Assembly: GCF_021369635.1 (NCBI RefSeq)
Contig: NZ_JAJNBZ010000001.1
Coordinates: 310,001 to 374,000 of the forward strand
Direction: 5' to 3'
DNA from: Paenibacillus profundus
GTDB taxonomy: Bacteria > Bacillota > Bacilli > Paenibacillales > Paenibacillaceae
Length of the DNA: 64,000 bases
Shown here: piece after piece, positions 44,424 to 53,382 of the stretch
Layout of the letters: every line of letters begins with the position of its first letter
How positions within the stretch are numbered: position 1 is the stretch's first letter
Notes under the pieces: model-generated
The model's database searches: none
Told to the model about the DNA's origin: nothing
Seen by the model: the letters and a program-made list of their open reading frames with translations, nothing else
Made by a program: the position numbers and the translations under genes

Positions 44424-44472
44424 GAAATACAAAAAAAGCTCCGGAGCAATCCGGGGCTTTTTTTTGTATTTC
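44424..44472. terminator. Strong bidirectional terminator after khtU
   Basis: GAAATACAAAAAAAGC pairs with GCTTTTTTTTGTATTTC, with CCGGA/TCCGG in the centre of the stem. Confidence 0.92.
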
Positions 44473-44543
44473 ATTTCTATGCGGGCCGCCATGTGAAATA
44501 ATGGAGTGAAATGATAACGATATGAACAGGCAAGGAAAGAGAA

Positions 44544-44708
44544 ATGAAGTACTATGTCTGTTACAAAAATAGACGGATTCTGGGCCCGATGACGAAAGAA
44601 GAAGCGATCCAGCAATTGTTCGAGCTAAAAGGAACATTCAAGCGTTTATACGTCCTTATTGTCGATGAGAACGGGAAAGCAGTTGGGCGGATTGGACGGA
44701 AACGTTAA
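44544..44708 (+). CDS. Small hypothetical protein, 54 residues
   Basis: A compact basic protein beginning MKYYVCYKNRRILGPMTKEE, with AAGGAAAG before the ATG. Alternation of hydrophobic and charged residues (EEAIQQLFELKG, KRLYVLIVDENGKAVGRIGRKR) looks like a real folded alpha/beta peptide. It may be a fragment-sized family of Paenibacillus; I do not recognise it. Confidence 0.55.
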   Translation: MKYYVCYKNRRILGPMTKEEAIQQLFELKGTFKRLYVLIVDENGKAVGRIGRKR

Positions 44709-44853
44709 GGTACGCAGGTCAAGTGACCATGTATCAGCTTACGCAACTGCTGCATATTAACGTGAGGAAACGATGGAGGTCTCATTAACAACAAGTGTGG
44801 ATAGTGATTTGCAGCCAAGTTGAGGGTTATCGGGAGTCGATACCTGTTGATAA

Positions 44854-45246
44854 CTACTTAATTTTCAATTCGTCTCGTATTATTCCGTGACTCGTTCCTA
44901 TCAGCACTTCTTTGCCATGTTGATTACGATAAACTGACTTTAGAGCTACCTTTTTAATTCCTTCCATTTGTTCAACGCTTGTGAGAGTTATCTCACAGGT
45001 AATCGTATCTCCGGTAAAGACAGGTCTTACAAATTCACTAACCATTTCTCTTGCGATGTAATTTAAATCCCCACCAATTTTAGTTCCAATACTTGCAGTA
45101 AATAAACCGTGAACCATTAAACGCCCCTTTTCATCACGCTCCACATGATGCTTTCCTTGGTCACCTGAAAGATGCGCGAATTGTAATGTTTCTTCCTCCG
45201 TAAAGGTTCTTTCCCAAGTAAAGACATCACCAGCTCTAATGTCCAT
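44854..45246 (-). CDS. MaoC-like hotdog-fold dehydratase
   Basis: A 130-residue hotdog-fold protein of the MaoC/(R)-enoyl-CoA hydratase group: FTEEETLQFAHLSGDQGKHHVE near the start, GRLMVHGLFTASIGTKIGGDL in the centre and FVRPVFTGDTITCEITLT. The usual catalytic Asp-x-x-x-x-x-His pattern is present as GDQGKHHV. AAGGAGGAG lies before the ATG on the minus strand. The gene is clearly richer in A+T than its surroundings, which suggests recent acquisition. Substrate unknown; hydration of an enoyl-CoA is the family reaction. Confidence 0.8.
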   Translation of the reverse strand: MDIRAGDVFTWERTFTEEETLQFAHLSGDQGKHHVERDEKGRLMVHGLFTASIGTKIGGDLNYIAREMVSEFVRPVFTGDTITCEITLTSVEQMEGIKKVALKSVYRNQHGKEVLIGTSHGIIRDELKIK

Positions 45247-45676
45247 TTTATCTCCTCCTTATCAATCTAATATTCATTTTTTACCTTACCATAAAAATTT
45301 AGGGAAATGAATGCTGATTGATATCTTCTATTGGTCCCAATATTATGATTTTTGTGTTTAGCAAGAAGTGATGCATTTCGATTTACAAGGGGGTTTTACA
45401 AAAATAAATTGGGCGCCCCTTTCGGGACGCCCTCATGGGAGAGGAGAAACCGGACGAAGAGCTTATGGGGAAACGTAAGTCTTCTCCGCGGTTGTCTACG
45501 ACATACAATGATGTCGATACTTTAATGATTGCCCGTCTGGCGAAAAATATACATGCTTTTTCGTTAAGTTGGTTTATTTTTATGTTTGCTTCAATAAAAC
45601 CTCCCCGGGATTGACATCCTAACTTTGTTTGCGGCATGCTTGCCGTATTCCAATTGAATGAAGAAGGAGACTGATC
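45247..45676. other. AT-rich intergenic stretch
   Basis: No supported gene. It contains a GC-rich hairpin (GGGCGCCCC...GGGACGCCC, about 45409-45431) whose minus-strand side is followed by AATTTATTTTTG, and a TTGACA near 45613 without a good -10. An open frame on the minus strand at 45383-45685 has no ribosome binding site or recognisable sequence. Confidence 0.4.
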
Positions 45677-46264
45677 ATGAACCATCTTATCTTATACGCC
45701 CATCCGAATCCGAACAGCTTCAACCATGCTATTCTCGAGACTGTGCAATCCGAGCTTGCCCATCAAGGCCATGAAGTGCGAGTCCGGGATTTATATCAAT
45801 TGAAATTCAACCCGGTTCTGTCTGGGGATGACTTTGTTGCATTTCAACAAAACCGGCTGCCGGCCGATATTGCAGAGGAACAGCAGCATATTACGTGGGC
45901 GGAGCATATCGTCGTCATCTATCCAGTATGGTGGGCCGGACTGCCGGCAATATTGAAGGGATATATCGATCGGGTGTTCAGCTATGGGTTTGCGTATAAA
46001 TACGGGGAACAAGGAAATATCGAACAGCTGCTGAACGGGAAAGCGGCGCTGCTCATTTCGACGCATGGAAATTCAGAGGAAAATTACCGCCAGAACGGCA
46101 TGTATGAGGCGATGAAAAAGACGTCAGATTACGGTATTTTTGAATTTGTCGGCATGAAGGTATTGGCGCATTCATTTCCCGCATCCGTCACGACGGTAGA
46201 CGATGCTGCGCGCAAAAGCATGCTGAGTGAAGTGCAGCAATTGCTGAAGCAATTGCACGCATAG
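45677..46264 (+). CDS. NAD(P)H oxidoreductase, flavodoxin-like fold
   Basis: A 195-residue protein of the flavodoxin_2 family (quinone reductase / KefF-KefG type). Residues 4-16 (LILYAHPNPNSFN) form the FMN phosphate loop; VIYPVWWAGLPAILKGYIDRVFSYGFAY (about 75-105) is the family signature, and LLISTHGNSEENY follows. It likely reduces quinones or small electrophiles with NAD(P)H. AGAAGGAG precedes the ATG. It is monocistronic and ends in a strong terminator. Relatives act with CPA2 potassium exporters in Gram-negatives; a link to khtTU, 1.3 kb upstream, is only a guess. Confidence 0.9.
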   Translation: MNHLILYAHPNPNSFNHAILETVQSELAHQGHEVRVRDLYQLKFNPVLSGDDFVAFQQNRLPADIAEEQQHITWAEHIVVIYPVWWAGLPAILKGYIDRVFSYGFAYKYGEQGNIEQLLNGKAALLISTHGNSEENYRQNGMYEAMKKTSDYGIFEFVGMKVLAHSFPASVTTVDDAARKSMLSEVQQLLKQLHA

Positions 46265-46281
46265 GGAAATACCTTGCTTGG

Positions 46282-46318
46282 AACTCTTTCTGGAACGGTG
46301 CAGAAAGAGTTTTTTATT
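46282..46318 (+). terminator. Rho-independent terminator
   Basis: AACTCTTTCTG pairs perfectly with CAGAAAGAGTT around an 8-base loop, followed by TTTTATTT. Confidence 0.93.
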
Positions 46319-46421
46319 TGGGAAGCAGCCATATGCAAATGCTTTTCCTTTTTCAAAAAGAGGGGAAATGTGATACGATAAACGTCGAAAACATGACCAC
46401 ACATCATGTAAATAAAGTGAA

Positions 46422-47042
46422 ATGCACAGCAAAGAACGGGTGAAGTCATTGAGAGTAATATCAGGAACGGCAAGAGGCCGTTCGTTGAAGCCGGTGCCGG
46501 GCATGGGAACGCGTCCGACTACTGATAAAGTAAAAGAGGCGTTGTTCAGTATGATCGGTCCGTATTTTGACGGGGGACATGCGTTGGATTTATTCGCTGG
46601 TACAGGCGGATTGGGTATTGAAGCGGTTAGCCGTGGAGCGGAAATGGCGATCTTTGTCGATAAAGATCCGCGAGCGGTTGAAGTCGTGCAGCATAATGTG
46701 GAGGTTGCGGGCATGAAGGAACAGTGTGAAGTGTATCGCAACGATGCGCGGCGCGCAATCAAAGCATTAACGAAGCGTGGCATCCAGTTTCAATTGATTT
46801 TTCTAGATCCGCCCTATCGATTAAAGGATGCTGACGAATTGCTTATGAGCATGTGGAACGGCGGCCTTATCGCGCGCGATGCAACGATTGTGGTGGAACA
46901 TGATGCCAGACATCAGTATCCTTCGTCAGTCGGTCCTCTATATGTGTGGAAGCTGGCTGATTATGGAGAAATCGCACTGACGATGTACAAAATATCGGAC
47001 GATGCTCCGGTCGATGCATCGCAAGCGGTTCTGCTAAATTAA
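46422..47042 (+). CDS. rsmD: 16S rRNA (guanine966-N2)-methyltransferase
   Basis: RsmD methylates G966 of 16S rRNA (E. coli numbering) in the assembled small subunit using S-adenosylmethionine. The protein has RVISGTARGRSLKPVPG near the start, TRPTTDKVKEALFSM, the SAM loop LDLFAGTGGLGIEAVSRGA and the catalytic motif FLDPPY. The start is uncertain: ATG 46422 gives 206 residues, but GTG 46440 or TTG 46449 would begin closer to the usual MRVISG. coaD follows 43 bases later, the conserved ylbH-ylbI order. Confidence 0.94.
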   Translation: MHSKERVKSLRVISGTARGRSLKPVPGMGTRPTTDKVKEALFSMIGPYFDGGHALDLFAGTGGLGIEAVSRGAEMAIFVDKDPRAVEVVQHNVEVAGMKEQCEVYRNDARRAIKALTKRGIQFQLIFLDPPYRLKDADELLMSMWNGGLIARDATIVVEHDARHQYPSSVGPLYVWKLADYGEIALTMYKISDDAPVDASQAVLLN

Positions 47043-47084
47043 GGAACAACGAACAAGTAGCTATAGGGAGGAGCAGGTGAGCAT

Positions 47085-47600
47085 ATGACAGACATGATAG
47101 AGTACGCACATCAACCGCGAATTGCGGTATATCCGGGAAGCTTCGATCCGGTAACGCTCGGGCATATAGATATTATTCAGCGTGCGTCGAAGCAGTTCGA
47201 CAAGCTTATCGTCGCTGTATTGAACAACTTAAGCAAAAATCCGCTATTTAGCGTAGAGGAGCGGAAAGAGCTGCTGCGTCAGGTAACACGCGACATGCCG
47301 AATGTAGAGATCGACAGCTTTCGCGATTTGCTCGTCAACTATATGGAAGACAAGCAGGGGCATGTTATCGTGCGCGGCATCCGTTCTGTGACCGATTTCG
47401 AATATGAACTGCAGATGGCGTCCACGAATCAGAAGTTGAATCCTCGGGTGGAAACGATATTTATGATGACGAACCCGAAATTTTCGTATTTAAGCTCCAG
47501 CATGGTCAAGGAGATCGCGCGCTTTAGCGGAAATGTAAGCGAAATGGTAACTTCAGAAGTAGAAGCAGCGATGCGATTAAAGTATAAAGATTTTGTATAA
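47085..47600 (+). CDS. coaD: Phosphopantetheine adenylyltransferase
   Basis: CoaD makes dephospho-CoA from 4'-phosphopantetheine and ATP, the penultimate step of CoA synthesis. The 171-residue protein has [16 protein letters not shown] (nucleotidyltransferase TxGH motif), [16 protein letters not shown] and the second ATP motif YLSSSMVKE. It carries a short N-terminal extension (about 10 residues) before the conserved [16 protein letters not shown] lies before the ATG. Confidence 0.96.
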   Translation: MTDMIEYAHQPRIAVYPGSFDPVTLGHIDIIQRASKQFDKLIVAVLNNLSKNPLFSVEERKELLRQVTRDMPNVEIDSFRDLLVNYMEDKQGHVIVRGIRSVTDFEYELQMASTNQKLNPRVETIFMMTNPKFSYLSSSMVKEIARFSGNVSEMVTSEVEAAMRLKYKDFV

Positions 47601-47634
47601 GAGGTTGAATACGACTATGAGGATGGCGCGGATC

Positions 47635-48912
47635 TTATCGACGGTTACTAATCCACCGCAGCATGCGTGAGACCGCTATGAAGCAGAGCAGCAGCAAGCC
47701 AAGCCCAGGAATGAGCACGAGTGATTGTGACCAGCCTGTATAAGCGGCTAAAGACGTTAACTTCTCGTGTATAAGAGATGATGCGGGCACAGCGCTCGAA
47801 CTCGACGCGGCATTGGACAAGTCTGGCAAGTTTTCAAACGCCGATAACGCTGAATCCGAATCATGGAACAAGGCTTGCAAAGGCCACCATAATACATAAG
47901 TCAGCAGATAGGCGGCAACTGCATGAACAATACGAGAAGCGAGGAAGCGCATGTAACGCAAGTCAGTACCCTTCATTAGGCTGTGGACTTGCATATGAGC
48001 GCTTACGCCGCTCCATGCGATGACGGCACCCAGTAGTGCTGTCTGGAATAACGTCGATTGAAATGCAGCCGAGCCGAACGTATAGGCGCCCAAATTCACC
48101 TCCAACAGACCATTCAGCATGAAGCTGCCGAGCTCCTGCGGAATTGCGATGCGCAGCACACGGATAATGACGGAAAAAATCATCATATATCCGCCAATCA
48201 TCATGAGCGTCTGCACGGCGGAGGTGACGGCGTCACCGAGCAGCTTGCCGAAGGGCCGTCCATCCTGGCAGTGCGCAAGTTCCATTGCATCGAGCATGCG
48301 ACGATAGAAGGGCAGCCGTTTGGAGCGACGGAGCTCGCTAACGCTAACCGACTTCGGTTCGGGATGAAAAGCGTCGGTTGACCGCAATATAAACATGGCA
48401 AGGATAGCGGACGCCCAATGCACGATCGCAATAATGAGACCCACTTCCGCCTGCTGCACGAAGCCAACACCGACGACAGCAATCATAAAGATCGGGCTGC
48501 TCGCATGAGATAATCCTAGCAGTCTTTCTGCTTCACGACGAGTGAGGGCTTGTTGCTTGCGCAGCCGGATGACGGCTTCCGCGCCGGCAGGATAACCTGC
48601 GGTCCAGCCGACAGACCACGCCCAGCCGCCGACACCTGGAAGCCGGAACAATACACGCATTAACGGGTCTAGGAGAACGCCCAGCCCGTGGACGAATCCA
48701 TAGGCGATAAGAATTTCGGATAATACCAGAAATGGGAGCAGTGCAGGAAATATAATATTCCACCATACTTTTAGGCCTTGCAGAGAGGCTTGAAATGCTT
48801 GATCGGGATAAGAAACGATACAGAGCACGAGCAGAACAGCTGTGCCTCCCATGACAAGCGTAAACAGCGGGTGTTGGGTAACGGACGAGCGGAATGAGAA
48901 CATGATGTTCAC
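47635..48912 (-). CDS. ylbJ: Sporulation integral membrane protein YlbJ
   Basis: A 425-residue membrane protein with about eight hydrophobic segments, including the start (HPLFTLVMGGTAVLLVLCIVS), WWNIIFPALLPFLVLSEILI and the gate-like repeat GWTAGYPAGAEAVIRLRKQ. YlbJ is made in the mother cell under sigma-E and is needed for spore cortex formation in Bacillus. It lies on the opposite strand to its neighbours, as expected for separate sporulation control. Its presence indicates an endospore former. Confidence 0.93.
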   Translation of the reverse strand: MNIMFSFRSSVTQHPLFTLVMGGTAVLLVLCIVSYPDQAFQASLQGLKVWWNIIFPALLPFLVLSEILIAYGFVHGLGVLLDPLMRVLFRLPGVGGWAWSVGWTAGYPAGAEAVIRLRKQQALTRREAERLLGLSHASSPIFMIAVVGVGFVQQAEVGLIIAIVHWASAILAMFILRSTDAFHPEPKSVSVSELRRSKRLPFYRRMLDAMELAHCQDGRPFGKLLGDAVTSAVQTLMMIGGYMMIFSVIIRVLRIAIPQELGSFMLNGLLEVNLGAYTFGSAAFQSTLFQTALLGAVIAWSGVSAHMQVHSLMKGTDLRYMRFLASRIVHAVAAYLLTYVLWWPLQALFHDSDSALSAFENLPDLSNAASSSSAVPASSLIHEKLTSLAAYTGWSQSLVLIPGLGLLLLCFIAVSRMLRWISNRR

Positions 48913-49088
48913 CTCTCTTCAGGAAATCGGGGTTACGTCAAGACTTAAGAAGAACGGATGCACAAAAAGATAGGAAATTAGATTTCTTCATCATGTTTAC
49001 GCCATAAGGACGGGCATTAGACCAGATTTGTACAAAGCCGTGTCGCTTGAATGGAGTAACGGTGAAAGCAGCAAGGGAGGTTGGAGTG

Positions 49089-50132
49089 ATGCGAGAAGAG
49101 ACGATGCAGCATGGCAACAAGCCGCAACGGCCCCGGATGCATGGCTGGAAGTGGTTCTTTGCCGGACTCCTATTCGTGTATGTCATGGTATATATGCCAA
49201 CGCCTTATGTCGTATTTACGCCGGGCAGCGCCGAAGAAGTGAAGCCGATGGTTAGCGTAAAGGCAGGAGACGAGGCCGAGGCAGGGACGTTCATGTTGAC
49301 GACCGTGCGCCGGACGTATGCCAATATTGCTATGTTAGTGTGGAAGGCGTTCGATCCGAATGCCGAGTTCGGTAAAAAAGAGGAGTCTCTTCGCGGGCGC
49401 ACCGAGCAGGAGTATGCGACCGAGCAGATGTTCAATATGAGCAATTCCCAGCTTGGCGCGGTGCTGGCAGCCTATAATCACTTAAACATACCGTACAAAT
49501 TGGAGTCGCAAGGCGTTTATGTCGTCTCCAATGATCCGAAGCTTGCCCACAATGAATTGCAGACGAACGACCGCATTTTGGAAGTGGGCGGAGTGAAGGT
49601 CGATGAATTTGCTGATTTGCTGCAGGCGCTGCAGGGACGTAAGGCAGGGGAAACATTGCAGGTCAAGGTACAGCGCGGCAAAGAAACCAAACTCGTAAAT
49701 GCTACGCTGGTTGAAATCCAGGATGGCAATGACCCAAGCAAGAAGCGAGTCGGACTTGGTCTTTATTACGGGGAGAAAAAGGATGCGGTTCCAACTGACC
49801 GCAATAAAACCGTAACATTTAAAGAAAGCGATATAGGAGGTCCTTCTGCAGGACTTATGTTCACGCTGGAACTGATCAACCGGCTGTCGCCGGGCGATCT
49901 GACCCAAGGCCACCGCATTGCAGGAACCGGAACAATCGATCTGGAAGGCAATGTCGGCCCTATCGGTGGGGTGCGCCATAAGGTTGTAGCGGCCGATCGG
50001 GAACGAGCCGAGCTATTCTTGGTGCCGGAAGGCAACTACGAGGAAGCGCAGGCGAAGCTGAAGAAGATGAACACGAAGATGAAGCTCGTTCCTGTCCGGA
50101 CGCTGCAAGATGCGCTTCAAGCCATCGAATAA
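49089..50132 (+). CDS. ylbL: SepM/YlbL-family PDZ-Lon serine protease
   Basis: A 347-residue membrane-anchored protease. One N-terminal transmembrane helix (about 22-40) is followed by a PDZ domain (about 120-210, QGVYVVSNDPKLAHNELQTNDRILEVGGVKVDEF) and a Lon-type protease domain with the catalytic dyad Ser253 (GGPSAGLMFTLEL) and Lys298 (GGVRHKVVAA). Related proteins process a competence pheromone in streptococci and cleave damage-response membrane proteins in Bacillus. ATG 49089 follows AAGGGAGG with 8-base spacing; GTG 49086 is an alternative. Confidence 0.93.
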   Translation: MREETMQHGNKPQRPRMHGWKWFFAGLLFVYVMVYMPTPYVVFTPGSAEEVKPMVSVKAGDEAEAGTFMLTTVRRTYANIAMLVWKAFDPNAEFGKKEESLRGRTEQEYATEQMFNMSNSQLGAVLAAYNHLNIPYKLESQGVYVVSNDPKLAHNELQTNDRILEVGGVKVDEFADLLQALQGRKAGETLQVKVQRGKETKLVNATLVEIQDGNDPSKKRVGLGLYYGEKKDAVPTDRNKTVTFKESDIGGPSAGLMFTLELINRLSPGDLTQGHRIAGTGTIDLEGNVGPIGGVRHKVVAADRERAELFLVPEGNYEEAQAKLKKMNTKMKLVPVRTLQDALQAIE

Positions 50133-50222
50133 CTCGGACCAGTGAAGCGACGGAGTAGTCAAAAACAAAGTCGAAATCAAATTGTAAATGACCGAACAGT
50201 TCGGAGTAATAGGCAGGTTAAG

Positions 50223-50260
50223 AAGACAGGCGGTTGGCATAGAAGCCTACCGCCTGTCTT
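50223..50260. terminator. Bidirectional terminator between ylbL and tmcAL
   Basis: AAGACAGGCGGT pairs perfectly with ACCGCCTGTCTT; GGC/GCC continues the stem in the loop. It lies between two convergent genes. Confidence 0.8.
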
Positions 50261-50268
50261 ACGCACAG

Positions 50269-51564
50269 TTAGATCCGGCGCGGTGCCTCATAGTAGTCCC
50301 GAAAGGCGGCACGCGTATTCCAGGGGGCGAAGGCGTTCGCGTATACGGCGGTTGCGCGCGTGTCGGCTGGTAAGCCGGAGACCCCACCGAGGCCGGCATT
50401 CTCGCGGTTGACGCTCAAGACGACGGGGAGCTCGGCTCTCTTTTTCATACGCTTCAGCAGCATCTGGCCTTGAGCGCTAAAGCCAAGTACCCGGATGTAA
50501 GAAGGGCCTTGAGCAATGGCATCCGGTCCAAAGTGAAACTTGTCGTGATGAAGCAAAATATGGGTAAGCGTACGTTGTAATTTTGTACGTGTATACCGCT
50601 TCGTCTTCAATTCATTCAGCAGCGACTCGACGCTCGGCTCCCTCAAGTGCTGCAGCGCATGCTTGATACGGTGCTCCAACCCTTCCGTCACCTCGAGATG
50701 CTGAGCCAGCGCTTCGGGTGACAGCATATGGAGCCGATATAGAAGCTCGCGCACAAACCGATCCCACCCCATGGGAGCTCTGCCGTCTGCCGTGTCCCGC
50801 TCCAATATTTGCAGCGTTGGCTGCGGAATATAAGGGGCGCATGCTTGCACACTTCCCGTCTCTGCCCACAGGCGTCGAAGTGCTGTAGCGCTCGCAATCG
50901 GGTGATCGGATACGTTCGCATCGTGGTATCCGGCTTGCTGTCTCCCGATCGTGAAGGGTTCGATGTCGCTCTGAAGCCGGCGTAAAGCGAGCATGTAGTG
51001 CAGACCGAGCGAATTGTTGGGCTGTGCGATCCAGTCCATATCGGTGCCGATTGCGGCTTCCGCGGAATGCAGAGGTGCGCCCTTCTTCGAGTCTTCCGTG
51101 GCGCCGTCTATCAGCGCGCGTCCTGCGGCGCAGGCGTATGCAGCGGGGTAGCTGCGTCCCGACTTCAGTTCCTCCCGCAAGCGGCGGGCAAAGCCTATTG
51201 GCTCCTTCACAAGCGCGGCGACCGCTTGTTCGATTGGGCGCAAGTCGCCTTGCTCGCTGCCGAAGCAGAGCGCGTCTATGACCCCGGTCGCCTGCAGCGT
51301 CGCCACAGAGCCATAGGCGAACCACTCCGCAGGCTGAACGGAATAGGAGACAGGCAGCTCCAGTACGAGATCGACGCCGTTGGCAAGCGCCATCTCCGTG
51401 CGCGCCCATTTGTCAGCCAGCGCCGGTTCGCCGCGCTGCAGAAAATGACCGCTCATGACGGCGACCACTGCATCGGCGCTCGCACATTTTTTGGATTGTT
51501 GGAGATGATATAGATGACCATTGTGCATTGGGTTGTATTCCACAACAATTCCGACCGTTCTCAT
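50269..51564 (-). CDS. tmcAL: tRNA(Met) cytidine acetate ligase
   Basis: A 431-residue homologue of YlbM/TmcAL, which activates acetate with ATP and makes N4-acetylcytidine at the wobble position of elongator tRNA-Met. The nucleotidyltransferase-like start has VGIVVEYNPMHNGHLYHL (HxGH at 14-17), followed by AVMSGHFLQRGEPALADKWARTEMAL, GVDLVLELPVSYSVQPAEWFAYG and, later, GWDRFVRELLYRL. The gene is on the minus strand inside the otherwise plus-strand block, as in related genomes, and its start region is back to back with the yceD promoter. Confidence 0.94.
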   Translation of the reverse strand: MRTVGIVVEYNPMHNGHLYHLQQSKKCASADAVVAVMSGHFLQRGEPALADKWARTEMALANGVDLVLELPVSYSVQPAEWFAYGSVATLQATGVIDALCFGSEQGDLRPIEQAVAALVKEPIGFARRLREELKSGRSYPAAYACAAGRALIDGATEDSKKGAPLHSAEAAIGTDMDWIAQPNNSLGLHYMLALRRLQSDIEPFTIGRQQAGYHDANVSDHPIASATALRRLWAETGSVQACAPYIPQPTLQILERDTADGRAPMGWDRFVRELLYRLHMLSPEALAQHLEVTEGLEHRIKHALQHLREPSVESLLNELKTKRYTRTKLQRTLTHILLHHDKFHFGPDAIAQGPSYIRVLGFSAQGQMLLKRMKKRAELPVVLSVNRENAGLGGVSGLPADTRATAVYANAFAPWNTRAAFRDYYEAPRRI

Positions 51565-51727
51565 TCACGTCACTTCCTTTCAGGCGCAGAATGCGGTAAT
51601 ATGGTATCTCAATGGGATGTGTTTCACGGCAATCCGTTCGCAATATCAATCAAATCATACCACGGATTAGCGAATTTCAATAGAAACTGAGCTTACCTGT
51701 CCCTAAGAAACTGTCAAACGAATTTGG

Positions 51728-51757
51728 TTGACAAAGCATGACGTTAATCGCTATAAT
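51728..51757 (+). promoter_or_regulatory. Sigma-A promoter of yceD-rpmF
   Basis: Perfect TTGACA (51728-51733) and perfect TATAAT (51752-51757) with an 18-base spacer, about 30 bases before the yceD start. Confidence 0.88.
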
Positions 51758-51785
51758 TAATTTTGTTTGTTTGGAGTGATGATAT

Positions 51786-52301
51786 ATGGAATTTCAGTTC
51801 CGAGATGTTGCCGTAAAAGGACAGGAAACGCATGTTCAATCGACGTTTGTCGCTGATGACATTGCGCGGAATCGCAATGACGTTTCCATTTCTAAGCCGG
51901 TTGATGTCGACTTGACGGTGAAAGCGGAAGGCGACGGAAGAGTTGGTGTACATGGTCAACTGACCGCTACACTGGAACTCGTATGTTCTCGTTGCTTATC
52001 GACATTTACCGAAACCTATGTCATTCCGTTTGATGAGCAATTTAAGCTGACGGACTCTACTGATCTTCCTGCGGAAGGCGAGGAGGACGATGTCATTTCG
52101 GTGACAGCAGACCTTATCGACTTACAGCCTTATGTGGAAGAGGCGCTCGTGATCAATTTGCCGTACGCACCGTTGTGTGTCGAGACGTGCAAGGGGCTGT
52201 GCCCGACATGCGGCACGAACCGCAACGAGCAATCGTGCGATTGTCGCAATGAGCGTATCGACCCGAGACTCGCGGGGTTACAAGATTTCTTTAAGAAATA
52301 G
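51786..52301 (+). CDS. yceD: YceD/DUF177 family protein
   Basis: A 171-residue protein of the YceD family, nearly always encoded just before rpmF and implicated in 23S rRNA or ribosome metabolism. It has the central LVCSRCLSTF, and a Cys-rich end: LCVETCKGLCPTCGTNRNEQSCDC, probably zinc-binding. It is transcribed from the strong promoter just upstream and precedes rpmF by 46 bases. Confidence 0.9.
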   Translation: MEFQFRDVAVKGQETHVQSTFVADDIARNRNDVSISKPVDVDLTVKAEGDGRVGVHGQLTATLELVCSRCLSTFTETYVIPFDEQFKLTDSTDLPAEGEEDDVISVTADLIDLQPYVEEALVINLPYAPLCVETCKGLCPTCGTNRNEQSCDCRNERIDPRLAGLQDFFKK

Positions 52302-52347
52302 CAGCTGACAGTAGAAGTGCATGTAACTTGGGTAAGGAGGTGTAAAC

Positions 52348-52521
52348 ATGGCAGTACCTCAAAGAAGAACGTCCAAAACACGTCGTGACAAGCGCCGTAC
52401 GCACTTCAAGTTGTCCGTACCTGGCATGGTAAAGTGCGAGCAGTGCGGTGAATTGAAATTGGCGCACCATGTATGCAAAGTGTGCGGAACATACAAAGCA
52501 AGAGAGATTATCAAACAGTAA
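52348..52521 (+). CDS. rpmF: 50S ribosomal protein L32
   Basis: A 57-residue L32 beginning [19 protein letters not shown]. It retains the zinc-binding cysteines (CEQC and CKVC). AAGGAGGTG lies before the ATG, and a terminator follows, so yceD and rpmF form one unit. Confidence 0.97.
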   Translation: MAVPQRRTSKTRRDKRRTHFKLSVPGMVKCEQCGELKLAHHVCKVCGTYKAREIIKQ

Positions 52522-52541
52522 TCGTATATCCATACGGGAAA

Positions 52542-52580
52542 AGGTAGTGCTTCATCACAAGTGAGGTGCTACTTTTTTTT
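52542..52580 (+). terminator. Terminator after rpmF
   Basis: GTAGTGCTTCA pairs with TGAGGTGCTAC (three G-T pairs) around a 7-base loop, followed by eight T. Confidence 0.88.
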
Positions 52581-52623
52581 GTTATTTCAAAAACTGGTCC
52601 TTTCTTTTAACGGCGTTTTTATA

Positions 52624-52650
52624 TATACTACATTTAGTACCAGGTTCTAA
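52624..52650 (+). promoter_or_regulatory. fapR promoter -10 and FapR operator
   Basis: TATACT at 52624-52629 is a likely -10 box. TTAGTACCAGGTTCTAA at 52634-52650 is a 17-base palindrome (one mismatch) matching the known FapR box. The operator would cover the transcription start, so FapR should repress its own operon until malonyl-CoA or malonyl-ACP rises. Confidence 0.85.
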
Positions 52651-52713
52651 ACTGCGTTTCAAAGAGATTGTTCAAATCATGAAAAATGATTTACGATATA
52701 CATAACGGATTTC

Positions 52714-53382
52714 ATGTGGCGAAAGCTAACCGGAACCGAGATTAGGGTGCAAGAAACAAAGGTGGTGCGGGACATCGAACGTTTACCTAAACGAAAACGC
52801 CAACAGCAGTTGGTCAAAATCATTGAAGAGAACCCGTTCGTAACAGATCAAGAATTAACCCGCATGCTGAAGGTGAGCATCCAAACCATTCGTCTGGATC
52901 GAATGGAATTGGGGATTCCTGAACTGAGAGAACGATTGAAGTTGATGGCTGAACGTTCTTACGATCAAGTTCGATCCTTGCCGCTGCACGAAGTCATCGG
53001 CGACATTGTGGACCTGCAGTTGGATCGGAGCGGAATTTCCATCTTCGAAATTCGGGAAGAGCACGTGTTCTCAAGAACGCATATCGCCCGCGGACATCAT
53101 CTGTTTGCGCAAGCCAATTCGCTTGCGGTCGCTGTCATTAATGACGAGATTGCGCTTACGGCTTCGGCAGACATTCGATTTGTCCGTTCGGTTAAGCTGG
53201 GGGAAAAGTGCATTGCCAAAGCTTACGTGCGTTCCATCTCAGGAAGTCGAAGCAAAGCGAAGGTCGAAGTATTCAGCTATGTCGGAGAAGAAATGATATT
53301 CCAAGGTCATTTTATCATTTACCGCTCAGCCAGTGCGATAAACGGTAGCGAAGGAGGAGACGAGCATGAGAATCGCCATTGA
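52714..53382 (+). CDS. fapR: Fatty acid and phospholipid biosynthesis regulator FapR
   Basis: FapR is a repressor released by malonyl-CoA/malonyl-ACP. The protein has an N-terminal helix-turn-helix (about 20-70, including DQELTRMLKVSIQTIRLDRMELGIPELRER) and a C-terminal hotdog effector domain (about 95-200, EEHVFSRTHIARGHHLFAQANSLAVAVI). From ATG 52714 it has 222 residues, about 30 longer than usual; GTG 52763 or 52766 would give a typical length, so the start is uncertain. It overlaps plsX by 17 bases. Confidence 0.93.
   Translation: MWRKLTGTEIRVQETKVVRDIERLPKRKRQQQLVKIIEENPFVTDQELTRMLKVSIQTIRLDRMELGIPELRERLKLMAERSYDQVRSLPLHEVIGDIVDLQLDRSGISIFEIREEHVFSRTHIARGHHLFAQANSLAVAVINDEIALTASADIRFVRSVKLGEKCIAKAYVRSISGSRSKAKVEVFSYVGEEMIFQGHFIIYRSASAINGSEGGDEHENRH

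Noticed and set aside
45383..45685. 100-codon minus-strand open frame
   Set aside because: No ribosome binding site or motif; it overlaps the start of the oxidoreductase gene on the other strand.
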